Shown in pieces: positions 19,331 to 27,562 of a DNA stretch of 64,000 nucleotides. The DNA is taken from assembly GCF_000525795.1 (NCBI RefSeq), contig NZ_AOCG01000014.1, forward strand, positions 1 through 64,000. The letters run 5' to 3'. The notes below the pieces were generated by a model, which had not been told where the DNA came from, did no database searches, and saw only the letters and a program-made list of their open reading frames with translations. Numbering within the stretch: the first letter of the stretch is position 1; each line of letters opens with the position of its first letter. This stretch comes from Listeria aquatica FSL S10-1188 (GTDB taxonomy: Bacteria; Bacillota; Bacilli; Lactobacillales; Listeriaceae). The translations under genes and the position numbers were made by a program.

Positions 19331-21745
19331 CACTTTTGTTCCCCGCTTCCTACTGTATATAGTTTTTGCTGAAGTTCTGTGTCTTGAATCGTTTGATGCC
19401 ATGGTTCTTCTCGTTTTCCCGCTTTTTCTAATTCTGAAAGAAGTTTCGCCCGTTCTGCTTCATCTAAAAGTATTTGCTTAACGTGCTCAAAGCCAAGGCG
19501 ATCGATCCAAGGCGCTGTTCGCTCTGCATAGATACCTGTTTCACGATAGTATTCAAGAAACGCCCCGCAAATATCTATCACTTCTTCTTCTGTTTCTACG
19601 GTTGTAAGGAAATGGCTTTCTTGAACAGTCGTTCCGCCATTTCCCCCCAATATAGATCTGAAAGCCGTTTTCGACGCCGATCACTCCAAAGTCTTTTACG
19701 CAACTTTCCGCACAACTACGTGGACAAGCTGACACTCCCATTTTAAATTTATGTGGTGTATCAATGAACTCATAGCGTTCTTCTAATTGAATACCAAGCC
19801 CCATGGAATCTTGGGTGCCAAACCGGCAAAAATTCTTGCCGACACACGTTTTCACCGAGCGAACAGCTTTTGCGTAAGCTTCGGCTGCGCTCATATCAAG
19901 GTCTTTCCATATTTTTGGTAAATCTTGTTTTTTGACGCCATACAAACCAATTCGTTGACTTCCTGTAATTTTCACAAGCGGAACATCGTATTTTTCCGCG
20001 GCTTTTGCAATTAAAAGCAATTGTTGTGGATCTGTTTTTCCACCTCGCATACGCGGAATCACCGAATACGTTCCATCGTTTTGAATATTGGCATAGAGAC
20101 GCTCATTCACATACCTTGATGCTTTTTCGTCTTGATGTTCCTGCGGGAAAGCGACATTCAAATAAAAATTGATGGCTGGCCGGCATTTGGAACAGCCTTC
20201 TGGATTTTTAAAGTGCAATTCTTGATAGACTTCTGAAACAGATTTCAACCCTTTTTGATGGATTTTAAGAACAATTTCGTCTCGCGTTAAATCTGTGCAG
20301 CCACAAATTCCTTTAGAAGTCGTTGGAGCTTCCTCGCCAAGCGCATAACTTAATAAATCAGCAATCTTATCCTTACATTTCCCGCAAGAGCCTCCTGCTT
20401 TGGTATGCTTGGTTACATCCGAGACACTCGTTAAATTTTTGTCTGCGATGGCTTGCATAATTGTTCCCTTAGTAACACCATTACATCCACAAACCGTTTC
20501 AAAGTCATCCCAACTTGTGACATCATTTAGCGCCTCATCTTCTCCATTTGCGGCTGCAAGCAAGCTAATCGGGTTCAAATCTGAAATGTCTAGTTTCTGT
20601 GTAATCAATTTTAAAAAAGCGATTTTCTTCGGTGGTATCCCCGTAAAGTATCGTCCCGACTACTTGATTGTTTTGGATAAAGACTTTTTTATAGCAATGA
20701 TTCCATTCATCATAAGCTTCAATTGTTTTAATGTCATCTCCTGCTTTAATGCAGCCCGCAGAAAATAAATCGCACCCAGAAACTTTAAGTGCTGTATAAG
20801 TCATGCTGCCATGATAACCATCCGTTTCACGACCTGTTAACGAATCCGCAAGCACTTTCGCTTGTTCATAAAGTGGCGCTACAAGCCATAACAAACTCCA
20901 CGATGTTCGACACATTCCCCAATAGCAAAGATAGAAGAATCACTTGTCGCAAGATAATCATTTACACAAATCCCTCGCCCCACCTCAAGTTCCGCTTCTT
21001 TTGCAAGAGACGTTTCTGGACGAATCCCAATGGACATGACTACTAAATCTGCTTCAAGTTCACTCCCGTCTGCAAAAGAAAGGCCTGTTACACGCTTTTC
21101 TCCAAGTATTTTTTCAGTTTTAGCACCCATTTTAAATTTCAAGCCTTGCTTTTCTAAATCTTCCTTCAAAAGTTTGCCTGCTTTTTCATTTAATTGAGTT
21201 TCCATCAGCCAATTTTCAAGGTGGACAACTGTAACGTCCATCCCTTGATCAACGAGCCCCTTGGCCGCTTCAAGCCCTAATAAACCACCACCAATGACTG
21301 CTGCTTTTCTATACGTGCTGGCAGCCGCCATGATTTTCTCTGTATCTTCAATGGTTCGAAAAGCTACAACTCCATCTAAATCTGCACCTGAGATAGGTAA
21401 AATAAACGCACGTGACCCTGTTGCTAAAATACATATATCATAAGAAATTTTTTCTCCATGAAGTAGTTCGATTTCTTTCTTTTTGGGATTCAGATGCGTT
21501 GCACGATTATCTACAAAAAGCTCGATTCCCATTTCTTGATACCAATCAAACGGATTTGTGATGATTTCTTCAACGGTCGTTTTTTTCTGTAAAATATTGG
21601 AAAGCATAATGCGATTGTAGTTTGGATACTTTTCTTCGCCGATAATCGTAATTTGATACCGTTCTGGCTCTCGTTCAAGGATCTCTTCGATTGTTCGTAC
21701 TCCCGCCATTCCATTTCCAATTAAAACTAATTTTTCTTTTTCCAT
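19330..21745 (-). CDS. nirB: Nitrite reductase [NAD(P)H] large subunit NirB (three frameshifts)
   Basis: NirB reduces nitrite to ammonia with six electrons from NAD(P)H. Domains in order: FAD-binding (LVLIGNGMAG), NAD-binding (GGGLLGLEAAKGL near residue 150), two BFD-like [2Fe-2S] domains (CGCNGVTKGTI...GSCGKC and CGCTDLTRDEI...GCSKC), then the sirohaem/[4Fe-4S] domain with CVGKNFC and CPRSC. The frame is broken at about 20885 (one base missing in YGLVAPLYEQ), at the A6 run 20613-20618 (one extra) and at the C6 run 19643-19648 (one extra). Corrected, it is 804 residues, close to Bacillus NasD. AGGAGG precedes the ATG. All cofactor motifs are intact. Confidence 0.93.
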
Positions 21746-21759
21746 CTGTCATCCTCCTA

Positions 21760-21797
21760 TTGTGACAAAGTGAACATTCACCTCGACAACTTCACAA
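21760..21797. repeat. Nested inverted repeat in the nirB leader
   Basis: Outer TTGTGA (21760-21765) and TCACAA (21792-21797) enclose the perfect GTGAACATTCAC dyad (arms GTGAA/TTCAC, 21770-21781). It lies between the inferred nirB start of transcription and the ribosome site. It may be a repressor operator or an RNA hairpin; no assignment is made. Confidence 0.5.
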
Positions 21798-21801
21798 CCA
21801 A

Positions 21802-21845
21802 AGAATAGCACGAAAGAAAACCTAGTTATATTAGGGAAATACCTA
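21802..21845 (-). promoter_or_regulatory. Candidate activator-dependent nirB promoter (NreC-like site plus -10)
   Basis: On the minus strand TAGGTATTTCCCTA (21832-21845) has TAGG/CCTA arms. TATTCT (21802-21807), preceded by TGC, forms an extended -10, and no good -35 is present. The centre-to-centre distance is 34 bp, placing the site near -44, as expected for a class II activator. A sister site precedes sirB at the same spacing. Confidence 0.55.
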
Positions 21846-22286
21846 TTTTAAATGAAAGGTCTTTTTCAAGTCTTCACAAAATGTTTTAGTCGCACGTGGA
21901 TCTTTGAAGCGATGCGAAATGCCTAAAGTAAAATCCCCTATTTCCACAAGTCCAGTGTTTGTAAAATCACTGTGTGCGGGCGTGCTGACATCATTTACCC
22001 ATTGCCACGTTTCCGCATCGTTCGCGATTTCCTGGTTAATTTCTTGATGATTTGTACAGGCAAAGACTAGTTGCGCCCCATTTAAATCTCCTTTTTGATA
22101 TTTTCGTCGCTGTTGTTCAATTTTAAAATGTTCTGGAAAATCCGAACAAAAACCAGGAGATACTACGAAAATATTTGGTACTTCATCAAGTTCTATTAAA
22201 CGTCGAACTTTTCGTGAGGCAATCCGTCCGCCACCAATCACGACTACCTTCTTTCCTGCTAAACTTAAATTAACCAAATAGCTCAT
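21843..22286 (-). CDS. sirC: Precorrin-2 dehydrogenase (SirC)
   Basis: NAD-dependent oxidation of precorrin-2 to sirohydrochlorin, the middle step of sirohaem synthesis. The 147-residue protein has an N-terminal Rossmann motif VVVIGGGRIASRKV near residue 14, followed by the CysG-type NDVSTPAHSDFTNTGLVEIG segment around residues 95-115. This is the short, single-function form typical of Firmicutes, with a minimal C-terminal region. Its start overlaps the sirB end by 17 bases, and nirB follows about 100 bases later behind its own candidate promoter. Intact. Confidence 0.9.
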   Translation of the reverse strand: MSYLVNLSLAGKKVVVIGGGRIASRKVRRLIELDEVPNIFVVSPGFCSDFPEHFKIEQQRRKYQKGDLNGAQLVFACTNHQEINQEIANDAETWQWVNDVSTPAHSDFTNTGLVEIGDFTLGISHRFKDPRATKTFCEDLKKTFHLK

Positions 22287-23024
22287 TTTCGATCTCCTTT
22301 CGAATTTCTAGCCCAATTCCTTTTCTGATTCGCGGATCGAGCGCCAAACTCTTCGTAATTTCATAGTTCACATCCATCAAATCTAGCATTTCCGATGCTT
22401 CACGCCGAATTTTCCCTACTAGAAAACTGTCTTCCATCAAAAAAAATGGACAAATGACAAGACGATCCACCGCTTTAAAATCCATCCGCGCTAGTTTTTC
22501 TAAATATGTTTCCGTACCATGTACAAAGCCGAATTCTACGCTTTTACCTGTTTTTCGAGCTAATTTTTCTGTTAGTTCATGTACTCGTGTAGAAATGTCT
22601 GGATATTTTGCCGAACCGTGTACGACTAAGAAAATCAGCATCTTTTCTCGCCCTCTAGAACAAGGAATACGACTTTCAAGAATCGGCAAGAGTTCATCAT
22701 TTGCTTCAGCAAGAGGGGGTAAAATCTGAAAAGTGAGATCTGTTTCAGCTTGCTTTATAGCTTTTATAGCACTCGGGATATCTTGGCTAACGTGTGTGCC
22801 GGTAAAAAGTAAAAGCGGTACCACAAAAATCAGCTTACTTCCTGCTTCTTTTAAATCTAAAACCCCTTCAGCCAGTGTTTTTTCATTTCCTTCTAGAAAA
22901 GTAAGTTGTTGTTTAAAGCAAGGGATTTCAATCGTCATTTCTTGAAAAAAACTTTTTTCATTGCTTGATTGTTTTCTTGCGATCTACTTCCGTGGGCTAC
23001 AAATAAAATACCTGTTTTTGCCAT
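22270..23024 (-). CDS. sirB: Sirohydrochlorin ferrochelatase (SirB/CbiX), frameshifted near start
   Basis: Inserts Fe(II) into sirohydrochlorin to complete sirohaem for NirB. The true N-terminus (MAKTGILFVAHGSRSQENNQ) carries the catalytic-type HGSR, and a second CbiX half begins FLVVHGSAKYP. The PLLLFTGTH segment lies between them. AGAGGTG precedes ATG at 23024. The frame fails at two adjacent runs, A7 at 22945-22951 and T6 at 22953-22958. One fewer base in each restores it (MKKFFQEMTIEIPCF), although adding one base would also work. The product is about 250 residues. First gene of the sir-nir cluster. Confidence 0.88.
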
Positions 23025-23048
23025 TTTGACACCTCTTTTTCAAGTTTG

Positions 23049-23092
23049 ATCATAAAATTTTATGTATTAAAATACTATTAGGGATTTACCTA
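23049..23092 (-). promoter_or_regulatory. Candidate activator-dependent sirB promoter (NreC-like site plus -10)
   Basis: On the minus strand TAGGTAAATCCCTA (23079-23092) lies 34 bp, centre to centre, upstream of the -10 TATGAT (23049-23054), without a recognisable -35. Sequence and spacing match the nirB site. A palindrome CATAAAATTTTATG (23051-23064) overlaps the -10. Confidence 0.55.
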
Positions 23093-23103
23093 CGATTTTA
23101 AAA

Positions 23104-23302
23104 CTAGATATATAAATTTTGCTCCAATATGTTATGAATAAGCATTAAAAATGTTATTAGGCTTGCTAAAAATATGACACAACTACCCGTAATCATTATA
23201 AAAACATATTTTGAACGTATTCCAAAATAAAAAATAGCGTTTCCAAAAAGAAGTAAAATTATAGTCGCACAACCGACAATTTCGTACCAAAGTCATCCAC
23301 AT
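23104..23302 (-). CDS. Small two-TM membrane protein (frameshifted, hypothetical)
   Basis: Too short and too broken to stand out as an open frame. A strong ribosome site (GAGGAGGG) precedes ATG at 23302 (MWMT). After dropping one base near 23288-23290 the frame reads WYEIVGCATIILLLFGNAIF and continues to a TAG at 23104-23106, giving 65 residues. Two hydrophobic helices (about residues 8-26 and 34-55) are separated by a basic turn (GIRSKY). It lies directly upstream of sirB on the same strand and may be co-transcribed, or the NreC-like sirB promoter may sit inside its 3' margin. Family not recognised. Confidence 0.5.
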
Positions 23303-23396
23303 TTTTCCCTCCTCTCATCTTCTTCATTTTAGCCGCTGAAAATTAAGAATTTACAAAGAGACCCACAAACTAAGTCTAAAATTTCTTAATGGAACA

Positions 23397-23444
23397 TAAA
23401 AACACCGTTATTTACCGTAGCTTGGCTACAATAAATAACGGTGT
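23397..23444 (-). terminator. Strong terminator after yneF
   Basis: Perfect 13-bp outer stem ACACCGTTATTTA / TAAATAACGGTGT with an inner GTAGC/GCTAC stem, followed on the minus strand by T5. It marks the edge between the yneF-tkt segment and the nitrite block. Confidence 0.92.
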
Positions 23445-23531
23445 CATAGATTCATACTCAAATAAACTATCAAGAGAGGTTCAATGAAAAATAAATACTG
23501 CCAGCCCATAAAGTGCTAGACCGCAAACTCC

Positions 23532-23790
23532 CTATACGCTTCGCTTATTTTTTTCTTTTTTCTTGTTGCTTATTTCCTTTTCAGATTGTTTGTTCATCGC
23601 ATTCATCATTTGATTGATTTTCTTTTGAGACGGTTTTTGGTCCCATTTGCGCCATCATCATTTGAAGCATTTGCTCATTGACAGGCGGATTATTTTTCAA
23701 ATAGTTCATCATGTAGCGTCTTGCAATGAAGAAGCCGCCAGCCAGTCCAGCAAGCAAGCACACAAGACCGACAAGAATGTAAATCCACAT
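23532..23790 (-). CDS. yneF: YneF/UPF0154 membrane protein (frameshifted)
   Basis: Small conserved single-TM protein found next to tkt in Bacillus and Listeria; function unknown. It starts [20 protein letters not shown] with one TM helix (about residues 2-22), followed by the family-typical [17 protein letters not shown]. The frame breaks in the T5 run at 23634-23638. Removing one base gives [17 protein letters not shown], as expected for the family, then a lysine-rich tail ending at 23532 (85 residues; the Bacillus protein is about 72). AAGGAGG lies upstream of the start. Confidence 0.85.
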
Positions 23791-23871
23791 AGTTTCTTTC
23801 TCCTCCTTGAACGAATATACCTATTCTATTGTACTTGATTTAACTTGAACAAACAACTCTTTTTTTACAAA

Positions 23872-23914
23872 CAAAAAAAGCAGAAGTCAAGTCCTACAAA
23901 CCTAACTTCTACTT
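23872..23914 (-). terminator. Terminator after tkt
   Basis: Stem AGTAGAAGT / ACTTCTGCT (one G-T pair) and T7 on the minus strand, seven bases beyond the tkt stop. Confidence 0.82.
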
Positions 23915-23920
23915 TTCCAA

Positions 23921-25919
23921 TTAAAGAGTTTCTACTAATTTTACAATATTTTCTACTGTGAAACCATACTCTTCGATAATGGTTTCACCGGGAGCAGAAG
24001 CACCGAAACGATCAATTCCAAGTACTTTTCCGTCTAAACCAACATAACGTTCCCAACCGAAGCTTGCACCCATTTCAATAGCCAAGCGTTTACGGACTCC
24101 ATTTGGAAGGACGCTTTCTTTGTATTCAGCGGATTGTGCTTCAAACAAATCAAATGATGGTACAGAAACGACAGAAACATCCATACCCTTATTAGCCAAA
24201 GCAGTTTGAGCTTCTGTTGCAAGGTGAACTTCTGATCCACTTGCAAGCAAGATGGCATCTGGCATTTCTTTCTTCGATTTCGAGATCACATAAGCGCCTT
24301 TTCTGACGCCTTCATCCGCTAGTTTATCGCTATCTTTAAGAACAGGTAAGCCTTGTCTTGAAAGAACAAGTGCGTGTGGTTTATTATTCGACTCAATCGC
24401 TATTTTCCAGGCCGCATTGACTTCATTTCCATCAGCTGGACGAAGTACGGATAAACCAGGCATGGCACGCAAGGACGCAAGCTGTTCAACAGGCTCATGC
24501 GTTGGTCCATCTTCCCCAACAGCCACACTGTCATGCGTAAGTACATACGTGACCGGTAACTTTTGAATCGAGGCTAACCGAATAGAAGCACGTAAGTAGT
24601 CCGAGAACACGAAGAATGTCCCACCATAAACTTTTAAGCCTTGGTGCAAAGCCATTCCATTAAGCATTGTCCCCATAGCAAATTCGCGAACCCCAAACCA
24701 AATATTGCGATTTTCTGGGTGTTCTTTCGTAAATTCACCGTCCGACTTAATCATCGTATTATTCGAACCTGCTAAATCGGCAGAGCCACCAAACAGATAT
24801 GGAATTTTTTCAGCAAGCGCATTGATTGCTTCCCCACTAGAAGCACGACTAGCAAGAGCTTTATCGCCTTCATGGTAAGTTGTAAATAAAGAAGCAAAGT
24901 CCGCTGGTAGTTCCCCGTCAATACTTTGTTCCAGTTGTTTAGCAAGTTCAGGGTAAGTTTGTTTATAAGAAACGAATAAATCGCTCCATTCCTTTTCTGC
25001 TTTTGCTCCGCGACGAGCAATCGTTTTGCCAAACCGTTCATACACTTCATCCGGAACATAAAACGTTTCTTTATAGTCCCATCCATAAGCCTTCTTCGCA
25101 ATTTCAGTTCCTTCTTCACCAAGTGGGGCACCATGAACTTTATTTGTTCCAGCATTTGGAGCTCCGAAACCAATCACCGTTTTCACTTCAATCAAAGTAG
25201 GTTGCGAGGTATTTTCTTTCGCCTTTTCAATCGCAGCAAGAATTTCATCCGTATTATTTCCATCTTTAACAAGAAGATGTTCCCAACCATAGCTTTCATA
25301 ACGAGCCTTAACATTTTCAGAGAATGAACGATCCAAATCCCCATCCAGTGAAATATTGTTGGAATCGTAAAGCACAATTAAGCGACCTAATTTTTGATGC
25401 CCAGCAAAACTAGAAGCTTCCGAAGAAACGCCTTCCATTAAGTCACCATCACCGCATAAAGCAAATGTATAATGGTCAACAATATCAAAGTTTTCTTTAT
25501 TATATAGTCCAGCAAGGTGACGTTCTGCCATCGCCATTCCAACTGCCATCCCAATTCCTTGTCCAAGCGGTCCAGTTGTTGCATCAACACCATCTGTATG
25601 ACCAAATTCTGGATGCCCAGGGGTTTTTGCTTCCCCACTGGCGGAAATTCTTCAAGTCTTCTAAACTAACTTTGTAACCGCTTAAATGAAGCAAGCTATA
25701 TAATAGCATTGATCCGTGTCCTGCAGAAAGTACAAAACGATCACGATCAAACCAATGCGAATTCGCTGGATTAGCTTTCAAAACACGTGAAAATAGTGTG
25801 TATGCCATTGGTGCCGCTCCCATCGGTAAACCAGGGTGACCTGAGTTGGCTTTTTGAATCGCATCAATTGACAAAGTACGAACTGTATTAATCGCTAATT
25901 GATCTGTTTTATCAAACAA
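23921..25919 (-). CDS. tkt: Transketolase (frameshifted)
   Basis: Thiamine-diphosphate enzyme of the pentose phosphate pathway moving two-carbon units between sugar phosphates. N-terminal [20 protein letters not shown], the ThDP-binding [13 protein letters not shown] region near residue 155 and the pyrimidine-domain [13 protein letters not shown] near 470 are visible. The frame breaks in the T5 run at 25624-25628; one base fewer joins [20 protein letters not shown] and gives 665 residues. I prefer the TTG start at 25919 (MFDKTDQL): AGAGAGG lies nine bases upstream, while the ATG three codons earlier abuts it. Monocistronic. Confidence 0.94.
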
Positions 25920-25987
25920 TTGAAACATCCTCTCTTGTTTTATTATCAACTCTATCTTATTTTAGTCCTAAACTAGGAATTACTCAA

Positions 25988-26034
25988 CTAAAAACGCGTA
26001 AATGATCATTATTTTTGTTCATTTGCGCGTTTTT
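25988..26034 (-). terminator. Terminator after ynzC
   Basis: AAAACGCGCAAATGA pairs with TCATTTACGCGTTTT (one G-T pair) and is followed by a T run on the minus strand. Confidence 0.88.
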
Positions 26035-26051
26035 GCTCATTTGATAAATTG

Positions 26052-26279
26052 TTATTTCTTTTTGCGTTTTAGCTCCTTTACCTTGTGAGGTGTAATATCA
26101 TTTCCTTTTGGATCAATGATCTTTGTATTTTCAATCGTTTGACGCATGTGAGATCGAAACGACTTCACATATTCCTCACGAAGCGTTTCTTGCTCGATTT
26201 TTTCATCTGCTGTTAACCCTTCCGTTTTCTTTTTACGCGAAAGTTCATTAATTCGATCGATTTTTGCTTTTTCTAACAT
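26052..26279 (-). CDS. ynzC: YnzC/DUF896 family protein
   Basis: A 75-residue helical protein, MLEKAKIDRINELSRKKKTE... to HKVKELKRKKK, of the DUF896 family. Its Bacillus homologue lies in the SOS-induced yneA-yneB-ynzC operon. The start at 26279 has AAGGATGAGGG upstream and matches the family N-terminus. Two predicted helices (about residues 3-17 and 23-50) fit the known helical hairpin. It follows yneA by about 110 bases on the same strand, so LexA control is likely; function unknown. No YneB-like resolvase lies between them here. Confidence 0.88.
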   Translation of the reverse strand: MLEKAKIDRINELSRKKKTEGLTADEKIEQETLREEYVKSFRSHMRQTIENTKIIDPKGNDITPHKVKELKRKKK

Positions 26280-26387
26280 AGCCCTCATCCTTTTATTTAA
26301 AAAATAGCTCCCTATCAAACAAAAAAGAAAGCAGTTTTCACTACTTTCTTCATTATACATGAATGAACAACTCTTGTCTTTTATGGG

Positions 26388-26718
26388 TTACTCATTTGCA
26401 AGTTGAATTGTCGTATCCGTTTTAATTTGCTTTTCTTTTACGGGAATCACAAGACTTTCCCCCGCTTTTATCTCATTAGAATCTAAATTATTGTTTTTTT
26501 TCTACCCAAGCTACAAAGCTAGCCTTATCCATTTTTGCCTCATCTGCATGTCGTTCTGCTAGCTGCCAAACAGAATCCCCTGACAAAATATCTACTTTCG
26601 AATAATTAGACTGATCTGTTGCACTTGTCACAAACAGAAAAACAACCCCCATAACGATTGATACGATAACGAAAATAACAGCAATATAATATTTATCCCA
26701 AAATTGTTTAACAGTCAT
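26388..26718 (-). CDS. yneA: Cell division suppressor YneA (frameshifted)
   Basis: SOS-induced inhibitor of septation in Bacillus and Listeria. It has a short cytoplasmic N-terminus, one TM helix (about residues 10-32), and an extracellular LysM domain (YSKVDILSGDSVWQLAERHA). The frame breaks in the T8 run at 26494-26501. One base fewer completes the LysM domain (WVEKNNNLDSNEIKAGESLV) and ends at 26388, giving 109 residues against about 105 in Bacillus. It is divergent from lexA across a region with three SOS boxes, which is the diagnostic context. Confidence 0.93.
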
Positions 26719-26733
26719 TTTTATCCCTCCGAA

Positions 26734-26747
26734 AGAATATATGTTCG
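26734..26747. promoter_or_regulatory. SOS box 1 (LexA operator, yneA-proximal)
   Basis: AGAATATATGTTCG compared with the Gram-positive consensus CGAACNNNNGTTYG (two mismatches in the left arm). Confidence 0.65.
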
Positions 26748-26762
26748 CTTTTTTATTATTAT

Positions 26763-26776
26763 AGAACGGTTGTTCG
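26763..26776. promoter_or_regulatory. SOS box 2 (LexA operator)
   Basis: AGAACGGTTGTTCG; only the first base deviates from CGAACNNNNGTTYG. Confidence 0.88.
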
Positions 26777-26795
26777 GTTTTGTCAATAAAAAAAT

Positions 26796-26809
26796 CGAAC
26801 CTTTGTTTG
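26796..26809. promoter_or_regulatory. SOS box 3 (LexA operator, overlaps lexA -35)
   Basis: CGAACCTTTGTTTG matches CGAACNNNNGTTYG exactly and overlaps the -35 of lexA, fitting autorepression. Confidence 0.9.
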
Positions 26810-26835
26810 CATCTATCAGAAAGATTTGCTATACT
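26807..26835 (+). promoter_or_regulatory. lexA promoter
   Basis: TTGCAT (26807-26812), 17-bp spacer and TATACT (26830-26835) preceded by TTGC. Confidence 0.75.
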
Positions 26836-26872
26836 TAATTTAGTTAATATTTATAAATAACGGGGTGAGACC

Positions 26873-27487
26873 ATGAAACTGTCCAAACGACAACAAGACA
26901 TTTACGAATTTATTAAATCTGAAGTGAAAGAAAAAGGCTATCCACCTTCCGTCCGTGAAATTGGTGAAGCTGTTGGACTTGCTTCAAGTTCAACTGTTCA
27001 TGGACATCTTGCGAGGCTTGAAACAAAAGGTTTAATTCGACGTGACCCAACAAAGCCACGCGCCATTGAAATCCTTTCAATGGAAGATGAAATCCCTGCT
27101 CCTGCGGTTATTAATATTCCATTAATTGGTAAAGTAACTGCTGGGATGCCTATTACTGCCGTTGAAAACGTTGAAGATTATTTTCCACTTCCCGAAAGCA
27201 TGGCTTCCGGTGAAAAAGATATCTTTATGTTGGAAATAGATGGTGAGAGCATGATCAATGCTGGCATTCTTGATGGGGACCGAGTTATTGTTAGAAAACA
27301 GAGCAATGCAACAAATGGTGAGATTGTTGTGGCAATGACTGATGAAAACGAAGCCACTTGTAAACGTTTCTTCAAGGAACAAAATCATTTTCGCTTGCAA
27401 CCAGAAAACGATAGTCTTGAACCCATTATTTTAGACAACGTAACCATTCTTGGAAAAGTTATTGGTTTATTCCGTGATATAAGATAA
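26873..27487 (+). CDS. lexA: SOS repressor LexA
   Basis: LexA represses DNA-damage genes until RecA filaments trigger self-cleavage. The 204-residue protein has an N-terminal winged helix ([40 protein letters not shown]). The cleavage site is Ala-Gly within [12 protein letters not shown] near residue 90. The S24-type catalytic dyad is Ser in GESMINAGI (near 127) and Lys in VIVRKQ (downstream). GGGGTGAG precedes the ATG. It is divergent from yneA with three SOS boxes between them. Intact. Confidence 0.97.
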   Translation: MKLSKRQQDIYEFIKSEVKEKGYPPSVREIGEAVGLASSSTVHGHLARLETKGLIRRDPTKPRAIEILSMEDEIPAPAVINIPLIGKVTAGMPITAVENVEDYFPLPESMASGEKDIFMLEIDGESMINAGILDGDRVIVRKQSNATNGEIVVAMTDENEATCKRFFKEQNHFRLQPENDSLEPIILDNVTILGKVIGLFRDIR

Positions 27488-27520
27488 AAAAACGCTCCTT
27501 TTAGGAGCGTTTTTTTTATC
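27488..27520. terminator. lexA terminator
   Basis: ACGCTCC TTTT GGAGCGT hairpin with T8 on the plus strand and an A run on the other side. Confidence 0.92.
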
Positions 27521-27522
27521 TT

Positions 27523-27562
27523 TAGAAAAGCAGCCGATTTTTTTAAATCGGCTGCTTTTTTT
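27523..27562. terminator. Terminator between converging lexA and glnA
   Basis: AGCAGCCGATTT / AAATCGGCTGCT stem with a long T run on the plus strand and T4 on the minus strand; it serves glnA and backs up lexA. Confidence 0.88.

Noticed and set aside
18032-19402. A 456-residue Rieske-methyltransferase fusion protein
   Set aside because: One-base correction of the T7 run at 19039-19045 gives two normal genes with a typical NirD end; many neighbouring genes show the same error.
23397-23444. Long perfect inverted repeat as a possible transposon end or CRISPR-like repeat
   Set aside because: It occurs once and is followed by a T run on the minus strand after yneF, so it is an intrinsic terminator.
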